A DNA stretch of 64,000 bases from Rhizomicrobium palustre (GTDB taxonomy: Bacteria; Pseudomonadota; Alphaproteobacteria; Micropepsales; Micropepsaceae). This document shows positions 34,216-44,104 of the stretch, in pieces (position 1 is the first letter of the stretch; every line of letters begins with the position of its first letter). The position numbers and the translations under genes were made by a program. The stretch spans positions 4,154,139 through 4,218,138 of the forward strand of contig NZ_JAASRM010000001.1 in NCBI RefSeq assembly GCF_011761565.1. Direction: 5' to 3'. Below the pieces are notes generated by a model. The model saw only the letters and a program-made list of their open reading frames with translations. It searched no databases and was not told where the DNA came from.

Positions 34216-37200
34216 ATGCCCAAACGCGAAGACATTCATACCGTCCTGATCATCGGAGCAGGACCGATTGTTATCGGCCAAGCATGTGAATTCGACTATT
34301 CCGGCGCCCAGGCCTGTAAGGCGCTGAAGGCCGAGGGTTATCGCGTGGTGCTGGTGAACTCCAACCCGGCCACGATCATGACCGACCCAGGTCTGGCAGA
34401 CGCGACCTATATCGAGCCGATCACGGCGACCTTTCTGGAAAAGATCATCAAGCGCGAGCGCGAGAACGTGCCCGCCGGGCGCACCTTCGCCCTGCTGCCC
34501 ACCATGGGTGGCCAGACGGCGCTGAACGCGGCCCTCACCCTTCGTAAGCGCGGCATCCTTGAAAAATACAATGTCGAGCTGATCGGCGCCTCCGCGGCCG
34601 CTATCGACAAGGCCGAAGACCGCGAGCAGTTCCGCCAAGCGATGATCAAAATCGGCCTGGATGTGCCGCGCGGCATCACCCTGAAAGGCTATCTGCGCCA
34701 CAAGAAGGATTCGGCGGGCAACTTCCTCTATGACGAGCAGAACAACCCTATCATGGAGCTGTCGCCGGAAGCCTTCACCCATGCGCTTGAAGCGCTGGAG
34801 CTTGTCGGCCTTCCCGCCGTGATCCGTCCCTCCTTCACCATGGGCGGCACCGGCGGCGGCATTGCCTATAACCGCGAAGAATTCTTTGAGATCGTGGAAG
34901 CGGGCCTCGATGCCTCGCCGGTCAATGAAGTGCTGATCGAAGAATCCGTGCTCGGCTGGAAAGAGTTCGAGATGGAGGTGGTGCGCGACAAGGCCGACAA
35001 CGCCATCATCGTTTGCTCCATCGAGAACATCGATCCGATGGGCGTGCATACCGGTGATAGCATCACCATCGCCCCGGCGCTGACCCTGACCGACAAAGAA
35101 TTCCAGCGCATGCGTTCGGCTTCCATCGCCGTGCTGCGCGAAATCGGCGTCGAAACCGGTGGCTCCAACGTGCAGTTCGCCGTGAACCCAAAAGACGGGC
35201 GCATGGTGGTGATCGAGATGAACCCGCGCGTGTCGCGCTCGTCTGCTTTGGCGTCGAAAGCCACCGGCTTTCCGATTGCCAAAGTCGCGGCCAAGCTCGC
35301 AGTCGGCTACACGCTGGATGAACTGCAGAACGACATCACCAAAGTCACCCCGGCCTCCTTCGAGCCGACCATCGACTATGTGGTGACCAAGATCCCGCGT
35401 TTTGCCTTCGAGAAATTTCCTGGCGCCGAACCCAACCTCACCACCGCGATGAAATCGGTGGGCGAAGCCATGGCGATTGGCAGAACCTTTGCGGAGTCGC
35501 TGCAAAAGGCGCTGCGGTCGCTCGAAACCGGCCTGACAGGGCTCGATGAAATCGCCCTGCCCGACGATCCGGAATCCATCATCGAAGTGCTGGCGAAGCC
35601 GACGCCGGATCGTCTGCGCCAGACCGCGCAAGCGCTGCGCCAAGGCATGCCTATCGATGAGGTGCAGGAGATCACCAAATACGATCCCTGGTTCTTGGGC
35701 GAGATTGCCGCCATCGTGGCGACCGAAAACGAAGTGCGTGTCGACGGCCTGCCGCGCGATGCAGCGGGCCTGCGCCGCCTGAAATCCATGGGCTTCTCGG
35801 ATAAGCGCCTCGCCGCGCTCACCGGCAAGACCGAAAAGGACGTGCAGAAGATCCGCCGCGATGCGGGCGTGCGCCCGGTCTATAAGCGCATCGATACCTG
35901 CGCCGCCGAATTCGCTGCCGATACGCCTTATATGTACTCGACCTATGAGACGGGCGTGGCGCCGGAATGCGAAAGTCGCCCGACCGAAGCCAAGAAGGTC
36001 GTCATTCTGGGCGGCGGGCCGAACCGTATCGGCCAAGGCATCGAGTTCGACTACTGCTGCTGCCACGCGGCCTTCTCGCTCTCGGCGCAGGGCTATGAGA
36101 CCATCATGGTCAACTGCAATCCCGAAACCGTCTCGACCGATTACGACACTTCGGACCGGCTCTATTTCGAACCGCTGACCGCAGAAGACGTGCTCGAAAT
36201 CATCGAGAAGGAAAAATCCAAAGGCACGCTGGCGGGTGTGATCGTGCAGTTCGGCGGCCAGACACCGCTGAAGCTCGCCAATCGCCTGGTCGAGGAAGGG
36301 GTTCCGATCCTCGGTACTTCGGCGGATGCAATTGACCTTGCCGAAGACCGCAAGCGCTTCCAGGTGCTGCTGCAAGAGCTGAACCTGAAACAGCCGCGCA
36401 ACTCCACTGCCATGACGGCAGAAGAGACCATCGCCGCAGCCAAGGAAATCGGCTTCCCCGTGATCCTGCGCCCCTCTTACGTGCTGGGCGGGCGCGGCAT
36501 GGTGATCGTGACCAACGAAGCCCAGGTGAAGGCGGCGGTGGAGTCCGGCGAGCTCTTCGCCATCTCGGGCTCCAATCCGGTCCTGATCGACGGCTTCCTC
36601 AACCGCGCCACGGAAGTGGACGTGGACGCGATCTGCGACAAGGACGGGGAAGTCTTCATCTCCGGCATCATGGAGCATATCGAAGAAGCCGGTGTGCATT
36701 CGGGCGACAGCGCCTGCTGCATCCCACCCCACTCCCTGCCCCGCGCCGTGATCAAGGAAATCGAGCGCCAGACCATCGCCATGGCGCGCGCGCTCAAGGT
36801 GCGCGGCCTGATGAATGTGCAATATGCCGTTCAGGGCGAAGACATCTATGTGCTCGAGGTCAATCCGCGCGCCAGCCGCACGGTTCCCTTCGTGGCCAAG
36901 GCCATCAACCTCCCGATCGCGGCGATCGCCGCGCGCGTGATGGCGGGCGAAACCCTGGCCGAAATCCCGCATTCGCGGGTCAAATCCAACCGCTATTGCG
37001 TGAAAGAGGCGGTACTGCCCTTCGCGCGCTTCCCGGGCGTCGACACGCTTCTGGGACCGGAAATGAAGTCGACCGGCGAAGTGATGGGCCGCGACTCCAA
37101 TTTCGGCCGCGCCTTTGCCAAGAGCCAGCTCGGCGCGGGCGCCAAGCTGCCGCAATCGGGCACGGTGTTCATCTCCCTGCGCGAAGCCGACAAGCATGAG

Positions 37201-37572
37201 GTGGTGGAAACCGCCCGCACGCTGCACGATATGGGCTTCAAGCTAATGGCAACCCGCGGCACCGCGAAAGGTATCGAAGCGGCCGGCGTGCCGGTGAAGA
37301 TCGTCAACAAGGTGCGCGAAGGCCGCCCGCATGTGGTCGATGCCATCAAGAACGGCGAAGTCCAGCTCGTCTTCAACACCACCGAAGGCAACAAGGCGAT
37401 CGCCGACTCAATGTCGATCCGCCGGACCGCCCTGGTGATGAAGGTGCCCTATTACACCACCCTGGCGGGCGCCATGGCGGCAACCGAAGCGATCGCAGCT
37501 TTGCGTGCCGGAACCTTGGATGTGCGCCCCTTGCAGGAAGTCCCCGCCAAGGACGACTTCCTAGAGGATTGA
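34216..37572 (+). CDS. carB: Carbamoyl-phosphate synthase large subunit
   Basis: The 1118-residue enzyme makes carbamoyl phosphate from bicarbonate, ammonia and two ATP for arginine and pyrimidine synthesis. Two homologous ATP-grasp halves are visible ([24 protein letters not shown] near residue 13; [23 protein letters not shown] near 600), each with its glycine-rich loop ([27 protein letters not shown]). A C-terminal MGS-like allosteric domain contains [24 protein letters not shown]. It is about 45 residues longer than E. coli CarB, mostly inside the first half. carA is not adjacent and not in the window. Confidence 0.98.
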   Translation: MPKREDIHTVLIIGAGPIVIGQACEFDYSGAQACKALKAEGYRVVLVNSNPATIMTDPGLADATYIEPITATFLEKIIKRERENVPAGRTFALLPTMGGQTALNAALTLRKRGILEKYNVELIGASAAAIDKAEDREQFRQAMIKIGLDVPRGITLKGYLRHKKDSAGNFLYDEQNNPIMELSPEAFTHALEALELVGLPAVIRPSFTMGGTGGGIAYNREEFFEIVEAGLDASPVNEVLIEESVLGWKEFEMEVVRDKADNAIIVCSIENIDPMGVHTGDSITIAPALTLTDKEFQRMRSASIAVLREIGVETGGSNVQFAVNPKDGRMVVIEMNPRVSRSSALASKATGFPIAKVAAKLAVGYTLDELQNDITKVTPASFEPTIDYVVTKIPRFAFEKFPGAEPNLTTAMKSVGEAMAIGRTFAESLQKALRSLETGLTGLDEIALPDDPESIIEVLAKPTPDRLRQTAQALRQGMPIDEVQEITKYDPWFLGEIAAIVATENEVRVDGLPRDAAGLRRLKSMGFSDKRLAALTGKTEKDVQKIRRDAGVRPVYKRIDTCAAEFAADTPYMYSTYETGVAPECESRPTEAKKVVILGGGPNRIGQGIEFDYCCCHAAFSLSAQGYETIMVNCNPETVSTDYDTSDRLYFEPLTAEDVLEIIEKEKSKGTLAGVIVQFGGQTPLKLANRLVEEGVPILGTSADAIDLAEDRKRFQVLLQELNLKQPRNSTAMTAEETIAAAKEIGFPVILRPSYVLGGRGMVIVTNEAQVKAAVESGELFAISGSNPVLIDGFLNRATEVDVDAICDKDGEVFISGIMEHIEEAGVHSGDSACCIPPHSLPRAVIKEIERQTIAMARALKVRGLMNVQYAVQGEDIYVLEVNPRASRTVPFVAKAINLPIAAIAARVMAGETLAEIPHSRVKSNRYCVKEAVLPFARFPGVDTLLGPEMKSTGEVMGRDSNFGRAFAKSQLGAGAKLPQSGTVFISLREADKHEVVETARTLHDMGFKLMATRGTAKGIEAAGVPVKIVNKVREGRPHVVDAIKNGEVQLVFNTTEGNKAIADSMSIRRTALVMKVPYYTTLAGAMAATEAIAALRAGTLDVRPLQEVPAKDDFLED

Positions 37573-37580
37573 GGGCTTTG

Positions 37581-37620
37581 CGCCGGGGCTAAGGCACTGT
37601 CCCGGCTCAAAGATTTCTTT
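37581..37620 (+). terminator. Possible weak terminator after carB
   Basis: GCCGGG (37582) pairs with CCCGGC (37601) across a 13 nt loop, followed by TCAAAGATTTCTTT. The stem is short and the T-tract broken, so support is modest. Confidence 0.4.
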
Positions 37621-37717
37621 GTACGTTAACAAGGGGTTAATGGCCCAATTCCAAAGGACCGGCCCCCCTCACCCTTGCAGTCGCCGCACACCCGCCTTAC
37701 ATTATTTGCCCCGCTTT

Positions 37718-37737
37718 GGTCTGGAATGCTCCAGACC
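37718..37737. promoter_or_regulatory. 8 bp inverted repeat upstream of greA
   Basis: GGTCTGGA-ATGC-TCCAGACC is a perfect palindrome about 100 bp before greA and 145 bp after carB. No T-run follows, so an operator is more likely than a terminator. Confidence 0.4.
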
Positions 37738-37837
37738 GGATGGTTAACAGCGGAATTCCTTTCACTACCGCATCCGGCCACATGGCCTGCATGGGGCGGG
37801 AGGGAAAGGCTTTGCCGATATTGGGATAAGTGACGCC

Positions 37838-38311
37838 ATGGAACGCATTCCGATGACCGCCTCGGGCTATAAGGCCCTCGAAGTGGAACTCGATAAGTTG
37901 AGAAACGTGGAACGCCACGAAGTCATTAAGGCTATCGCCGAGGCGCGTGCGCATGGAGACCTCTCCGAAAACGCCGAGTACCACGCCGCGAAAGAACGCC
38001 AGTCCTTCATCGAAGGCCGGGTGATCGAGCTGGAAGACCAGATCGGTCGCGCAGATGTGATCGATGTGTCGCGGCTGTCGGGCTCAGCCGTGAAGTTCGG
38101 CGCGACCGTGACCATCGTGGATGAAGACACCGATGAGGAACGCAAGTTCCAGATCGTCGGCGACCTTGAAGCCGATGCGAAAAACGGCCGCATCTCGATC
38201 TCCTCCCCCATCGCCCGCGCCATCATTGGCAAAAACAAGGGCGACACGGTGGAAGTCGCCACCCCCGGCGGCGCACGCTCCTATGAGATCTTGAAGGTCG
38301 AGTGGATCTGA
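37838..38311 (+). CDS. greA: Transcription elongation factor GreA
   Basis: The 157-residue protein has the N-terminal coiled coil with the catalytic acidic tip ([20 protein letters not shown]: the Asp and Glu that activate RNA polymerase's cleavage of backtracked RNA), followed by a C-terminal FKBP-like domain ending ([27 protein letters not shown]). Length and both domains match the family. It rescues stalled RNA polymerase. A strong terminator follows. Confidence 0.98.
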   Translation: MERIPMTASGYKALEVELDKLRNVERHEVIKAIAEARAHGDLSENAEYHAAKERQSFIEGRVIELEDQIGRADVIDVSRLSGSAVKFGATVTIVDEDTDEERKFQIVGDLEADAKNGRISISSPIARAIIGKNKGDTVEVATPGGARSYEILKVEWI

Positions 38312-38332
38312 TCCGCGCACCTTAGCTAAATA

Positions 38333-38370
38333 AAAAAGCGCCTCGAGTATCTCGGGGCGCTTTTGTTTTG
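38333..38370 (+). terminator. Rho-independent terminator after greA
   Basis: AAAAGCGCCTCGAG / CTCGGGGCGCTTTT stem with a 3 nt loop, followed by TTTTGTTTTG. The A-run on the other side lets it work for the convergent gene as well. Confidence 0.9.
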
Positions 38371-38387
38371 AGATGACGTGAAAAGGC

Positions 38388-38681
38388 TTATTTCGACGGG
38401 TCGAACTTGATCGGAACCTTAATGGACCCGGTCTTGGAACCGACTGGCAGCGCTTCAGCGACGCAGAGCGCGGCCTTATCAGCATTGGCGGCGCCATCGG
38501 CGGTCACCACCTTGCAGTCGTTCAATTTGCCGTCTGCGGCATTGCATTCCAGCATCACGCTCGCCGTCGATTTCACGGAGAATTTCGCGGCGCAGCTCGA
38601 GAATTGTTCCGCGAGACTGCCTGCGGCACATGGCGCTGCGATCATCACGGCACCCGCCAAGAAAACTGCGACTTTCATCAT
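38388..38681 (-). CDS. Small periplasmic protein resembling a TonB C-terminal domain
   Basis: The 97-residue product has a signal peptide (MMKVAVFLAGAVMIAAPCAAG). The mature part, SVKSTASVMLECNAADGKLNDCKVV, then AANADKAALCVAEALPVGSKTGSIKVPIKFDPS, follows the pattern of TonB C-terminal-like domains (strand, Cys, GxLxxCxVV, helix, P..G....VPIxF). It lacks the membrane anchor and proline linker of a true TonB, so it is a free-standing domain. GGGAGC precedes two adjacent ATGs (38681 and 38678). It converges on greA. Role unknown. Confidence 0.6.
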   Translation of the reverse strand: MMKVAVFLAGAVMIAAPCAAGSLAEQFSSCAAKFSVKSTASVMLECNAADGKLNDCKVVTADGAANADKAALCVAEALPVGSKTGSIKVPIKFDPSK

Positions 38682-38953
38682 TTCGATGTGCTCCCACCCT
38701 TTGTGATTATTCCCGGATCTTCGCCGGACTTTTCTCAACCTAGGAGGCAGTGATTAAAAATACGTCGCTTTGCCAGTTCGCCGCGCGAAGCTCTCGAAGA
38801 CGCTTAACAAATCCTTTCCCAATGCATCCACTGGCGGCACTCCGCTGCAACGCCCGTGACACTTGTAGAATCCTGTTAATCGCGTGGTGAGCTTCTCATG
38901 CGCAAACTACGGATAACTCGGGGACGCCCCGTTCAGGGGATACAAGATAAGGA

Positions 38954-40879
38954 ATGGCTGTAATGGGTTTCCGGCTGGCGGACATGCCGCTTATGGTGAA
39001 GATGGCGTTTGCGCCAACGCTTGCGTTGGTGGCGCTTGCAGGGGTGGCGTGGGTTTCTATCGGCGCGCAAAAGCATAGTGCCGAAGAGCTCAACAACGTC
39101 GTGCATGTCGAAATGGTCAAAAGTCTCGAGATGAAGAACATCTCGGAGAAGATCCAGATCGCGCATGGCGACCTTTATATGCTGCTCACCCATGCCGCGG
39201 CGAAGATCGACGCGGGTAAGATCGATACGCAGACCAAGGATCTCATCGCCAGCCTCAACGCATTGCAGACCCGCTTGAAGGCACTTGAGCCAAAGATGAA
39301 CGCGCAGCAAAAGCCGCTCATCACCAAACTCGAAAAGCAGCTTGATGAAACCAAGAGCGCCGTCGACCTCGTAGGTTCGATGGTGAGCGCGGACTTCTCA
39401 GCGGCGGCCAGCTTTGTCGATCCCTTCGAAAAAAGCTACCAGCAGATGGGCGCAACGCTCGATCAGCTTGTGAAAGTGACGCAAGAAGGCACCAACGTCC
39501 AAGCTGAAGCTTCCGCCAAGCGCGCCGCGGACACGCAGAATTCGATCACGACCATTGCGATCATCACACTGCTTCTGGTGGCAGGCCTTGGGGTGGCCGG
39601 TGTGCTGGTTCTGCGCCGCGATGTGAAGAAGATTGCCGAAGCGACCGAAGCGCTCGCCAATGGCAACACCAACGTCGATATCCAGGCGATGCAGCGCGGC
39701 GACGAATTCGGCGCCATTGTCCGGTCGCTTGAAGTCTTCCGCACCAATGAAGCCAAGCTTGCCGAAGTACGCATCGAGCAGGAAGAAAACGCCAAGGCAG
39801 TGGACCTCGTCGTCACCTCGCTGGCCGATGCGCTCAACCGCCTTGCCGATGGCGACCTCACCTTCCGCATCCGCACCGAGTTCAAGGGCGGCTACAGCAA
39901 GGTGCGCGACGACTTCAACGCCGCCATGCACAAGCTGGAAGAAACCCTGCGCACGATCTGGCAGGTGATGTTCAATGTGCAGTCGGGTTCCAACGAAATC
40001 AGCCGTGCCGCGGACGATATGTCGCGCCGCACCGAGCATCAGGCTGCCACGCTGGAAGAAACCGCCGCCACCATCGACAACATCACCACCACCGTGAAAA
40101 AGACGGCGGAAGGCGCCCTCAACGCCCGCGAAGCCGTCAAGACCGCGAAGGAAGACGCGACCCGCACGGGCGCTGTCGTCACCGATGCGGTGTCGGCGAT
40201 GCATGAAATCGAAAAGAGCGCGGCGCAGATCGGCCAGATCGTTGGCGTGATCGACGAAATCGCCTTCCAGACCAACCTCCTCGCCCTCAACGCCGGTATC
40301 GAAGCGGCGCGCGCGGGTGATGCGGGCCGCGGCTTCGCGGTGGTCGCGAGCGAAGTGCGTGCCCTGTCGCATCGCTCCGCCGATGCCGCCAAGCAGATCA
40401 AGTCCTTGATCGGTACCTCGACCACCAAGATCAACCAAGGCGTCGGCCTGGTGGTGGAAGCCGGCAAGGCGCTGGACCGCATCGTCAATCAGGTCACCGA
40501 AATCAACTCGGTGGTCAGCGACATCACGGACTCGGCACAGGAAGAATCCAACAGCCTGGCGCAGGTGAACACGGCGGTCGCCGAACTCGACGGCGTGACG
40601 CAAGGCAACGCCGCGATGGTCGAAGAAGCCACTGCCTCCAGCCATTCGCTGGCAACGGAGACCCAAAACCTCGCCAGCCTCCTCGGCCGCTTCAAGGTCA
40701 ATGGCGTGGAAGGTCAGGTCATCAAAAACGAAGCTCCCGCGGTCAAGCGCGAACGCGCCAAGCCCGCCGCGGCTGCTCCGGCGGCCGCCCCGGCACGCCC
40801 CAAGCGCGAGAAGGTCGCCGTCAATGCCGCTCCGGCCCCGGCTGCCCCCGCCCCGTCGGATGACTGGGAAGAGTTTTAA
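38954..40879 (+). CDS. Methyl-accepting chemotaxis protein
   Basis: The 641-residue receptor has an N-terminal membrane helix (MVKMAFAPTLALVALAGVAWVSI), a four-helix-type periplasmic sensor (about 35-195), a second membrane helix (ITTIAIITLLLVAGLGVAGVLVL), two HAMP-like segments (to ~310) and the MCP signalling hairpin with tip IGVIDEIAFQTNLLALNAGIEAARAGDAGRGFAVVASEVR-type sequence. A Pro/Ala linker leads to a C-terminal DDWEEF, similar to the NWETF tether for CheR/CheB. No che genes lie nearby, so it is an orphan receptor. The ligand is unknown. Confidence 0.97.
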   Translation: MAVMGFRLADMPLMVKMAFAPTLALVALAGVAWVSIGAQKHSAEELNNVVHVEMVKSLEMKNISEKIQIAHGDLYMLLTHAAAKIDAGKIDTQTKDLIASLNALQTRLKALEPKMNAQQKPLITKLEKQLDETKSAVDLVGSMVSADFSAAASFVDPFEKSYQQMGATLDQLVKVTQEGTNVQAEASAKRAADTQNSITTIAIITLLLVAGLGVAGVLVLRRDVKKIAEATEALANGNTNVDIQAMQRGDEFGAIVRSLEVFRTNEAKLAEVRIEQEENAKAVDLVVTSLADALNRLADGDLTFRIRTEFKGGYSKVRDDFNAAMHKLEETLRTIWQVMFNVQSGSNEISRAADDMSRRTEHQAATLEETAATIDNITTTVKKTAEGALNAREAVKTAKEDATRTGAVVTDAVSAMHEIEKSAAQIGQIVGVIDEIAFQTNLLALNAGIEAARAGDAGRGFAVVASEVRALSHRSADAAKQIKSLIGTSTTKINQGVGLVVEAGKALDRIVNQVTEINSVVSDITDSAQEESNSLAQVNTAVAELDGVTQGNAAMVEEATASSHSLATETQNLASLLGRFKVNGVEGQVIKNEAPAVKRERAKPAAAAPAAAPARPKREKVAVNAAPAPAAPAPSDDWEEF

Positions 40880-40908
40880 AAAAAGGGGGGCGTCAAAGCC
40901 CCCCTTTG
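40880..40908. terminator. Bidirectional terminator between mcp and ggt
   Basis: The stem AAAGGGGGGC/GCCCCCCTTT is flanked by seven T's when read on the minus strand, and by TTTGAGTTTGG on the plus strand. It abuts the mcp stop codon and best serves the ggt-like gene on the minus strand. Confidence 0.75.
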
Positions 40909-40932
40909 AGTTTGGATGCATCGCATCCCTGG

Positions 40933-40964
40933 AAGGGCCTCGCCACAAGCGGGGCCTTTTCGTT
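40933..40964 (+). terminator. Rho-independent terminator after mcp
   Basis: AAGGGCCTCGC-CACAA-GCGGGGCCTT followed by TTCGTTT on the plus strand. Confidence 0.8.
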
Positions 40965-40975
40965 TGCAGGACGTG

Positions 40976-42754
40976 TTATTCGGCCCCGCAATAGACCATG
41001 ACGCCAGCGCTCTCGGGCGCCGCTTTCGTATCCCCCAGAAAACCAACCATCGCCACTGTGCCGCGCAGGGCTGAGACTTGCGCCGCCGGGGCCTCGACGA
41101 TGGTTGCACCGGCCTTTTTCAAGGGATCGAGCACGGCAGGCGCGAAAGCGCCTTCCGCCACGAGCAAAGGCCGGCGTGCGAGCGGCAGCGCGTAGCTTGC
41201 AGGATCGGGATTGATGAGCAGCGGCGGCGCCGCCGCTGCTTTGGCGAGTGGCTGATGCTGGCCAATGTGCGACAGAACCAGGCGCAACACTTCGGGATGC
41301 AGCGAGGTGCCGATGGAACCACCCGCCAGCACGGGTTTCCTTTTGGCATCCAGGACCAAGAAATCCGCAATCTCATTAGGTAGCCGCGCGCCCGGCTTCA
41401 GCATTGCCATGCGCATCTGCTGAAAGCCCGCCGAATCTGGAAGCGGTATGCCGCCGACCACCATGCCGGTATCGCCCCAGACCACCGTATTGATGGTGTG
41501 GGTGACGATCGCGATGTTTCCGTTTTTATCGGCCACCACAATCGCATTGGAGTGATGGCTACCGCTATCAGACAGACCGAACAGCTCCGGCAACGCCGCT
41601 GCCAGAATCTGCCCATAGGCCTTGGTCTCTTGTCCGGCGCGCGAGGTGTCGGCGCCTTTCGATTTCAGCAGCGCCTCATCGGCGGGCAAAAGCTGCGGGG
41701 CGCTCGCCACCACCTGCCCTATCCGGCCGAGGGCTTTAAGTGTTTCACCATCTTCCCAGTACGGCCCGCGCTGATCGAGCTTCAAGGCCTCGGCGACATG
41801 CAGTGCGGTGAAGAATTGATAGCGGGCCAAGCTCGTGCCGCCATTGGTGTAGACGTGGTGGCCAAAGACATCGGTCGCCGCGGCCTCACTCCACAGCGGG
41901 CGATAGGCTGCGAGCTCCGCAGCGTCGGCCTTGCCGCCTTCACGGCGAACCTCTTTGACAAATTCCGCGGCCCATTGCCCGCTATACATCTCTGCCGCGC
42001 CGTTGCGTGCCACGGCTTTCAGCGTGCGCGCCAAGACAAGCTGGCGGAAGATATCGCCCGGGAGCGGCACATCACGGCCCGATTGCGCCAGAAACCCGCG
42101 CCCCGCTTCGGTGCGGTTGAAATAGGCTTTGCGCATCTGAAACAGCCCCGCCAGAGTCGGCGAGATCGCGATGCCATTCTCCGCATAATAGGTGGCGGGA
42201 GCCAAAGCCTCACGCAGCCCATAGCGGCCGAAACGTTTTTGCATCGCCTCGATACCGGCCATGAAGCCGGGCACGAGCACTTGGCGGCCGAGATCCTTTC
42301 CGAGGGCTGGGGCCGGGCCGCCGGTCAGGGCGGATATATCGCCAGGCGTGATCGAGGCGGGATCACTTTCACCGCGCCAGGTTCCATAACCGGCATCCAG
42401 CGCATAGACCTTGCCGGTCTTGGCCTCGTAATAAACCACCATCGCGATACCAGCATAAGAGACCACTGATCCGAGCTGGGTGGCGACTTGTGTCAGCGCA
42501 ACGCTGGCAGCGGCGTCGGCGGCGCTTCCGCCTTGGCGCAGCATGGCAAGCCCTGCTTCAACCGCGAGGGGCGAGACGGTGGCAGAGATCATCCCCGCCT
42601 TGCCTTCCACCACCCGGCTTTGCAGCGGCGCCCAGCTCGCTTCCTGCGCTTCGGCCCGTAAGCGGATTTCCTTGGGCCATGCCGCGGGAGAAAAGTCAGC
42701 CGCCCCTACGGACCCCGCGCAAGCTGCCAGGGCCAAGATGAAAACGTGCTTCAT
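40976..42754 (-). CDS. ggt: Gamma-glutamyltransferase-like protein (divergent active site)
   Basis: The 592-residue exported protein (signal MKHVFILALAACAGSVGA) has the GGT fold: GMISATVSPLAVEAGLAMLRQGGSAADAAAS near the N-terminus and NGNIAIVTHTINTVVWGDTGM and GGSIGTSLHPEVLRLVLSHIG in the small-subunit part. Classical enzymes self-cleave at the Thr of TTH(Y/F)S. Here the matching stretch reads GSHHSNAIVVADKNG, with Ser and His in place of the Thr pair. The protein may use Ser, or may be an inactive or altered subfamily. Usual substrates are glutathione and gamma-glutamyl peptides in the periplasm; the role here is therefore uncertain. It stands alone, 24 bp from the small regulator gene. Confidence 0.85.
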   Translation of the reverse strand: MKHVFILALAACAGSVGAADFSPAAWPKEIRLRAEAQEASWAPLQSRVVEGKAGMISATVSPLAVEAGLAMLRQGGSAADAAASVALTQVATQLGSVVSYAGIAMVVYYEAKTGKVYALDAGYGTWRGESDPASITPGDISALTGGPAPALGKDLGRQVLVPGFMAGIEAMQKRFGRYGLREALAPATYYAENGIAISPTLAGLFQMRKAYFNRTEAGRGFLAQSGRDVPLPGDIFRQLVLARTLKAVARNGAAEMYSGQWAAEFVKEVRREGGKADAAELAAYRPLWSEAAATDVFGHHVYTNGGTSLARYQFFTALHVAEALKLDQRGPYWEDGETLKALGRIGQVVASAPQLLPADEALLKSKGADTSRAGQETKAYGQILAAALPELFGLSDSGSHHSNAIVVADKNGNIAIVTHTINTVVWGDTGMVVGGIPLPDSAGFQQMRMAMLKPGARLPNEIADFLVLDAKRKPVLAGGSIGTSLHPEVLRLVLSHIGQHQPLAKAAAAPPLLINPDPASYALPLARRPLLVAEGAFAPAVLDPLKKAGATIVEAPAAQVSALRGTVAMVGFLGDTKAAPESAGVMVYCGAE

Positions 42755-42778
42755 CGGATTAGTCCTTCGGCTTGCCGC

Positions 42779-43084
42779 CTATAGCTTTGGCGGCAGAAGT
42801 TTTTCGATGGCGTCGAGATAGGCGATGAAAGCGGCACGCCCGGCTTCAGTGAGCGCGATCCGTGTGAGAGGCTTGCGGCCCGCATAGGTTTTCTCGATCG
42901 CGACATAGCCCGCCTCTTCGAGCTTACGAAGCTGCACCGAAAGATTGCCGTCGGAGGCCTGAAGCTTGGCTTTGAGGGCGTTGAAATCCGCGACCCCACT
43001 GCCGGAGAGATAGGCCATGACGCCGAGCCGCAAGCGGCTATGGATGATGTCGTCGATGGCCGCGATGTCGAAATCCTCACTCAT
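42779..43084 (-). CDS. Winged-helix transcriptional regulator (HTH_34 type)
   Basis: The 101-residue protein is a single winged-helix domain: IDDIIHSRLRLGVMAYLSG, FNALKAKLQASDGNLSVQLRKLEEAGYVAIEKTYAGRKPLTRIALTEAGRAAF. This order and length match small ArsR/MarR-like HTH_34 regulators that are commonly encoded with a membrane protein. It overlaps the upstream membrane protein gene by 4 bp (ATGA), so the two are co-translated. It probably regulates its own operon. Confidence 0.88.
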   Translation of the reverse strand: MSEDFDIAAIDDIIHSRLRLGVMAYLSGSGVADFNALKAKLQASDGNLSVQLRKLEEAGYVAIEKTYAGRKPLTRIALTEAGRAAFIAYLDAIEKLLPPKL

Positions 43085-43695
43085 GCGCGTGCTTCATCCG
43101 CCACGAGCTTGAGCCCCGGTAAAGTGAGAAGCACAATGAGTGCTCCGCCCATCACCAGCTCCTGCAGCGGGTTTTGCGTGAGATAGGCCAAAGCCAGCGC
43201 GAAGAGATAAGAAGCCCCGCCCGCCAGCGCCATCCATCCGCGCCGGGAAAGGGCCGCACTGGCGAACCATGCCGTGCCATAGAAGGCGAAGATCACCGGG
43301 ATATAAGCGGTCAGCACGATTTGCGTATGGGTAACGCCGGCGACGATAAGGGTCGAGACCCAGGCTACCATCACACCGGCGCCACACGCACCCCACACCG
43401 TCCCGAAAGCGGCAGTGGAGGCATTGCCCGCGCCTTTGGGCGTGGCACGCAAACGCTGAAACATCAAAAACCAATAGAGGGCGAAAACCACAAAGGCGCC
43501 GATCCAGAGCCAGGTTTGCGCGCCTTGCGGCAGTGGCACATATCCCGCCGAACTCGCCCAATCCAGGATCGCGGCAAGGCCGAACACCACCCCAGCCCCG
43601 GCGAGAAAAGCGCCGCCGAGAATGGGGCCATGGCGGCCACTCTCCGCGACCTTGCGTAGATAGGAGATGTCTTGGCGTAACGTCTCGTCGTTCAT
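43081..43695 (-). CDS. Polytopic membrane protein paired with a regulator
   Basis: The 204-residue protein has six hydrophobic helices after a short cytosolic start (MNDETLRQDISYLRKVAESGRHGPILGG). It lies upstream of, and overlaps, the winged-helix regulator. Such membrane protein/HTH_34 pairs are common, but their function is not established; a signal-dependent regulator system is plausible. GGGAGACATGCC ribosome site at the start. Confidence 0.8.
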   Translation of the reverse strand: MNDETLRQDISYLRKVAESGRHGPILGGAFLAGAGVVFGLAAILDWASSAGYVPLPQGAQTWLWIGAFVVFALYWFLMFQRLRATPKGAGNASTAAFGTVWGACGAGVMVAWVSTLIVAGVTHTQIVLTAYIPVIFAFYGTAWFASAALSRRGWMALAGGASYLFALALAYLTQNPLQELVMGGALIVLLTLPGLKLVADEARA

Positions 43696-44104
43696 GGCAT
43701 GTCTCCCTTAGTGATGACTGGTTGTACGTGCGGCATCCCGCTCCGCCTGACGCGACTTCTCGAAACACCGCTGCGGCAAATCCACAGGAAGATGGTGGCG
43801 CGCGTCAGTTGCGCCCCATTTCGAAACAACCCTGAACGCGCCCTCCAGCCCGACCGCCCCGAAAGGCTCGCGCAGTGAAACACTCCTCGGACCGGCAATA
43901 TTTGGCAGAGTATTGCGGAGCATGGCGCCCTCACTCCGGTATTGTTGCGCCCGTTATATCATAAGTACTTTATTTTTTAAAGCACTTCTTTTTGGCACAT
44001 ACCATCACCGCCTTTTCGCTAGGCAAGTCTTTGATAGGAAGGCTCTTTTCAAAGCCCCCTGGCATGCGCACTGTGCGGTTCCAGACAATGAGGCGGGTAG
44101 AGTC
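43696..44104. promoter_or_regulatory. Divergent promoter region with AT-rich island and AAGYACTT pair
   Basis: About 400 bp with no convincing gene. The right part is strikingly AT-rich for this genome (43950-43995). It holds two similar octamers, AAGTACTT (43963-43970, a perfect palindrome) and AAGCACTT (43980-43987), 17 bp apart. It probably carries the promoter of the OPT transporter gene and perhaps of the membrane/regulator operon. Confidence 0.45.

Noticed and set aside
34132..37227. Very long minus-strand reading frame (1031 codons) opposite carB
   Set aside because: It mirrors carB codon positions, has a His/Arg/Gly/Asp-rich composition typical of antisense to GC-rich genes, shows no family motif, and would delete a universally conserved gene if real.
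39398..40948. Minus-strand frame of 516 codons opposite the chemoreceptor gene
   Set aside because: Gly/Arg/Asp-rich antisense shadow, overlaps the mcp terminator, no recognisable domain.
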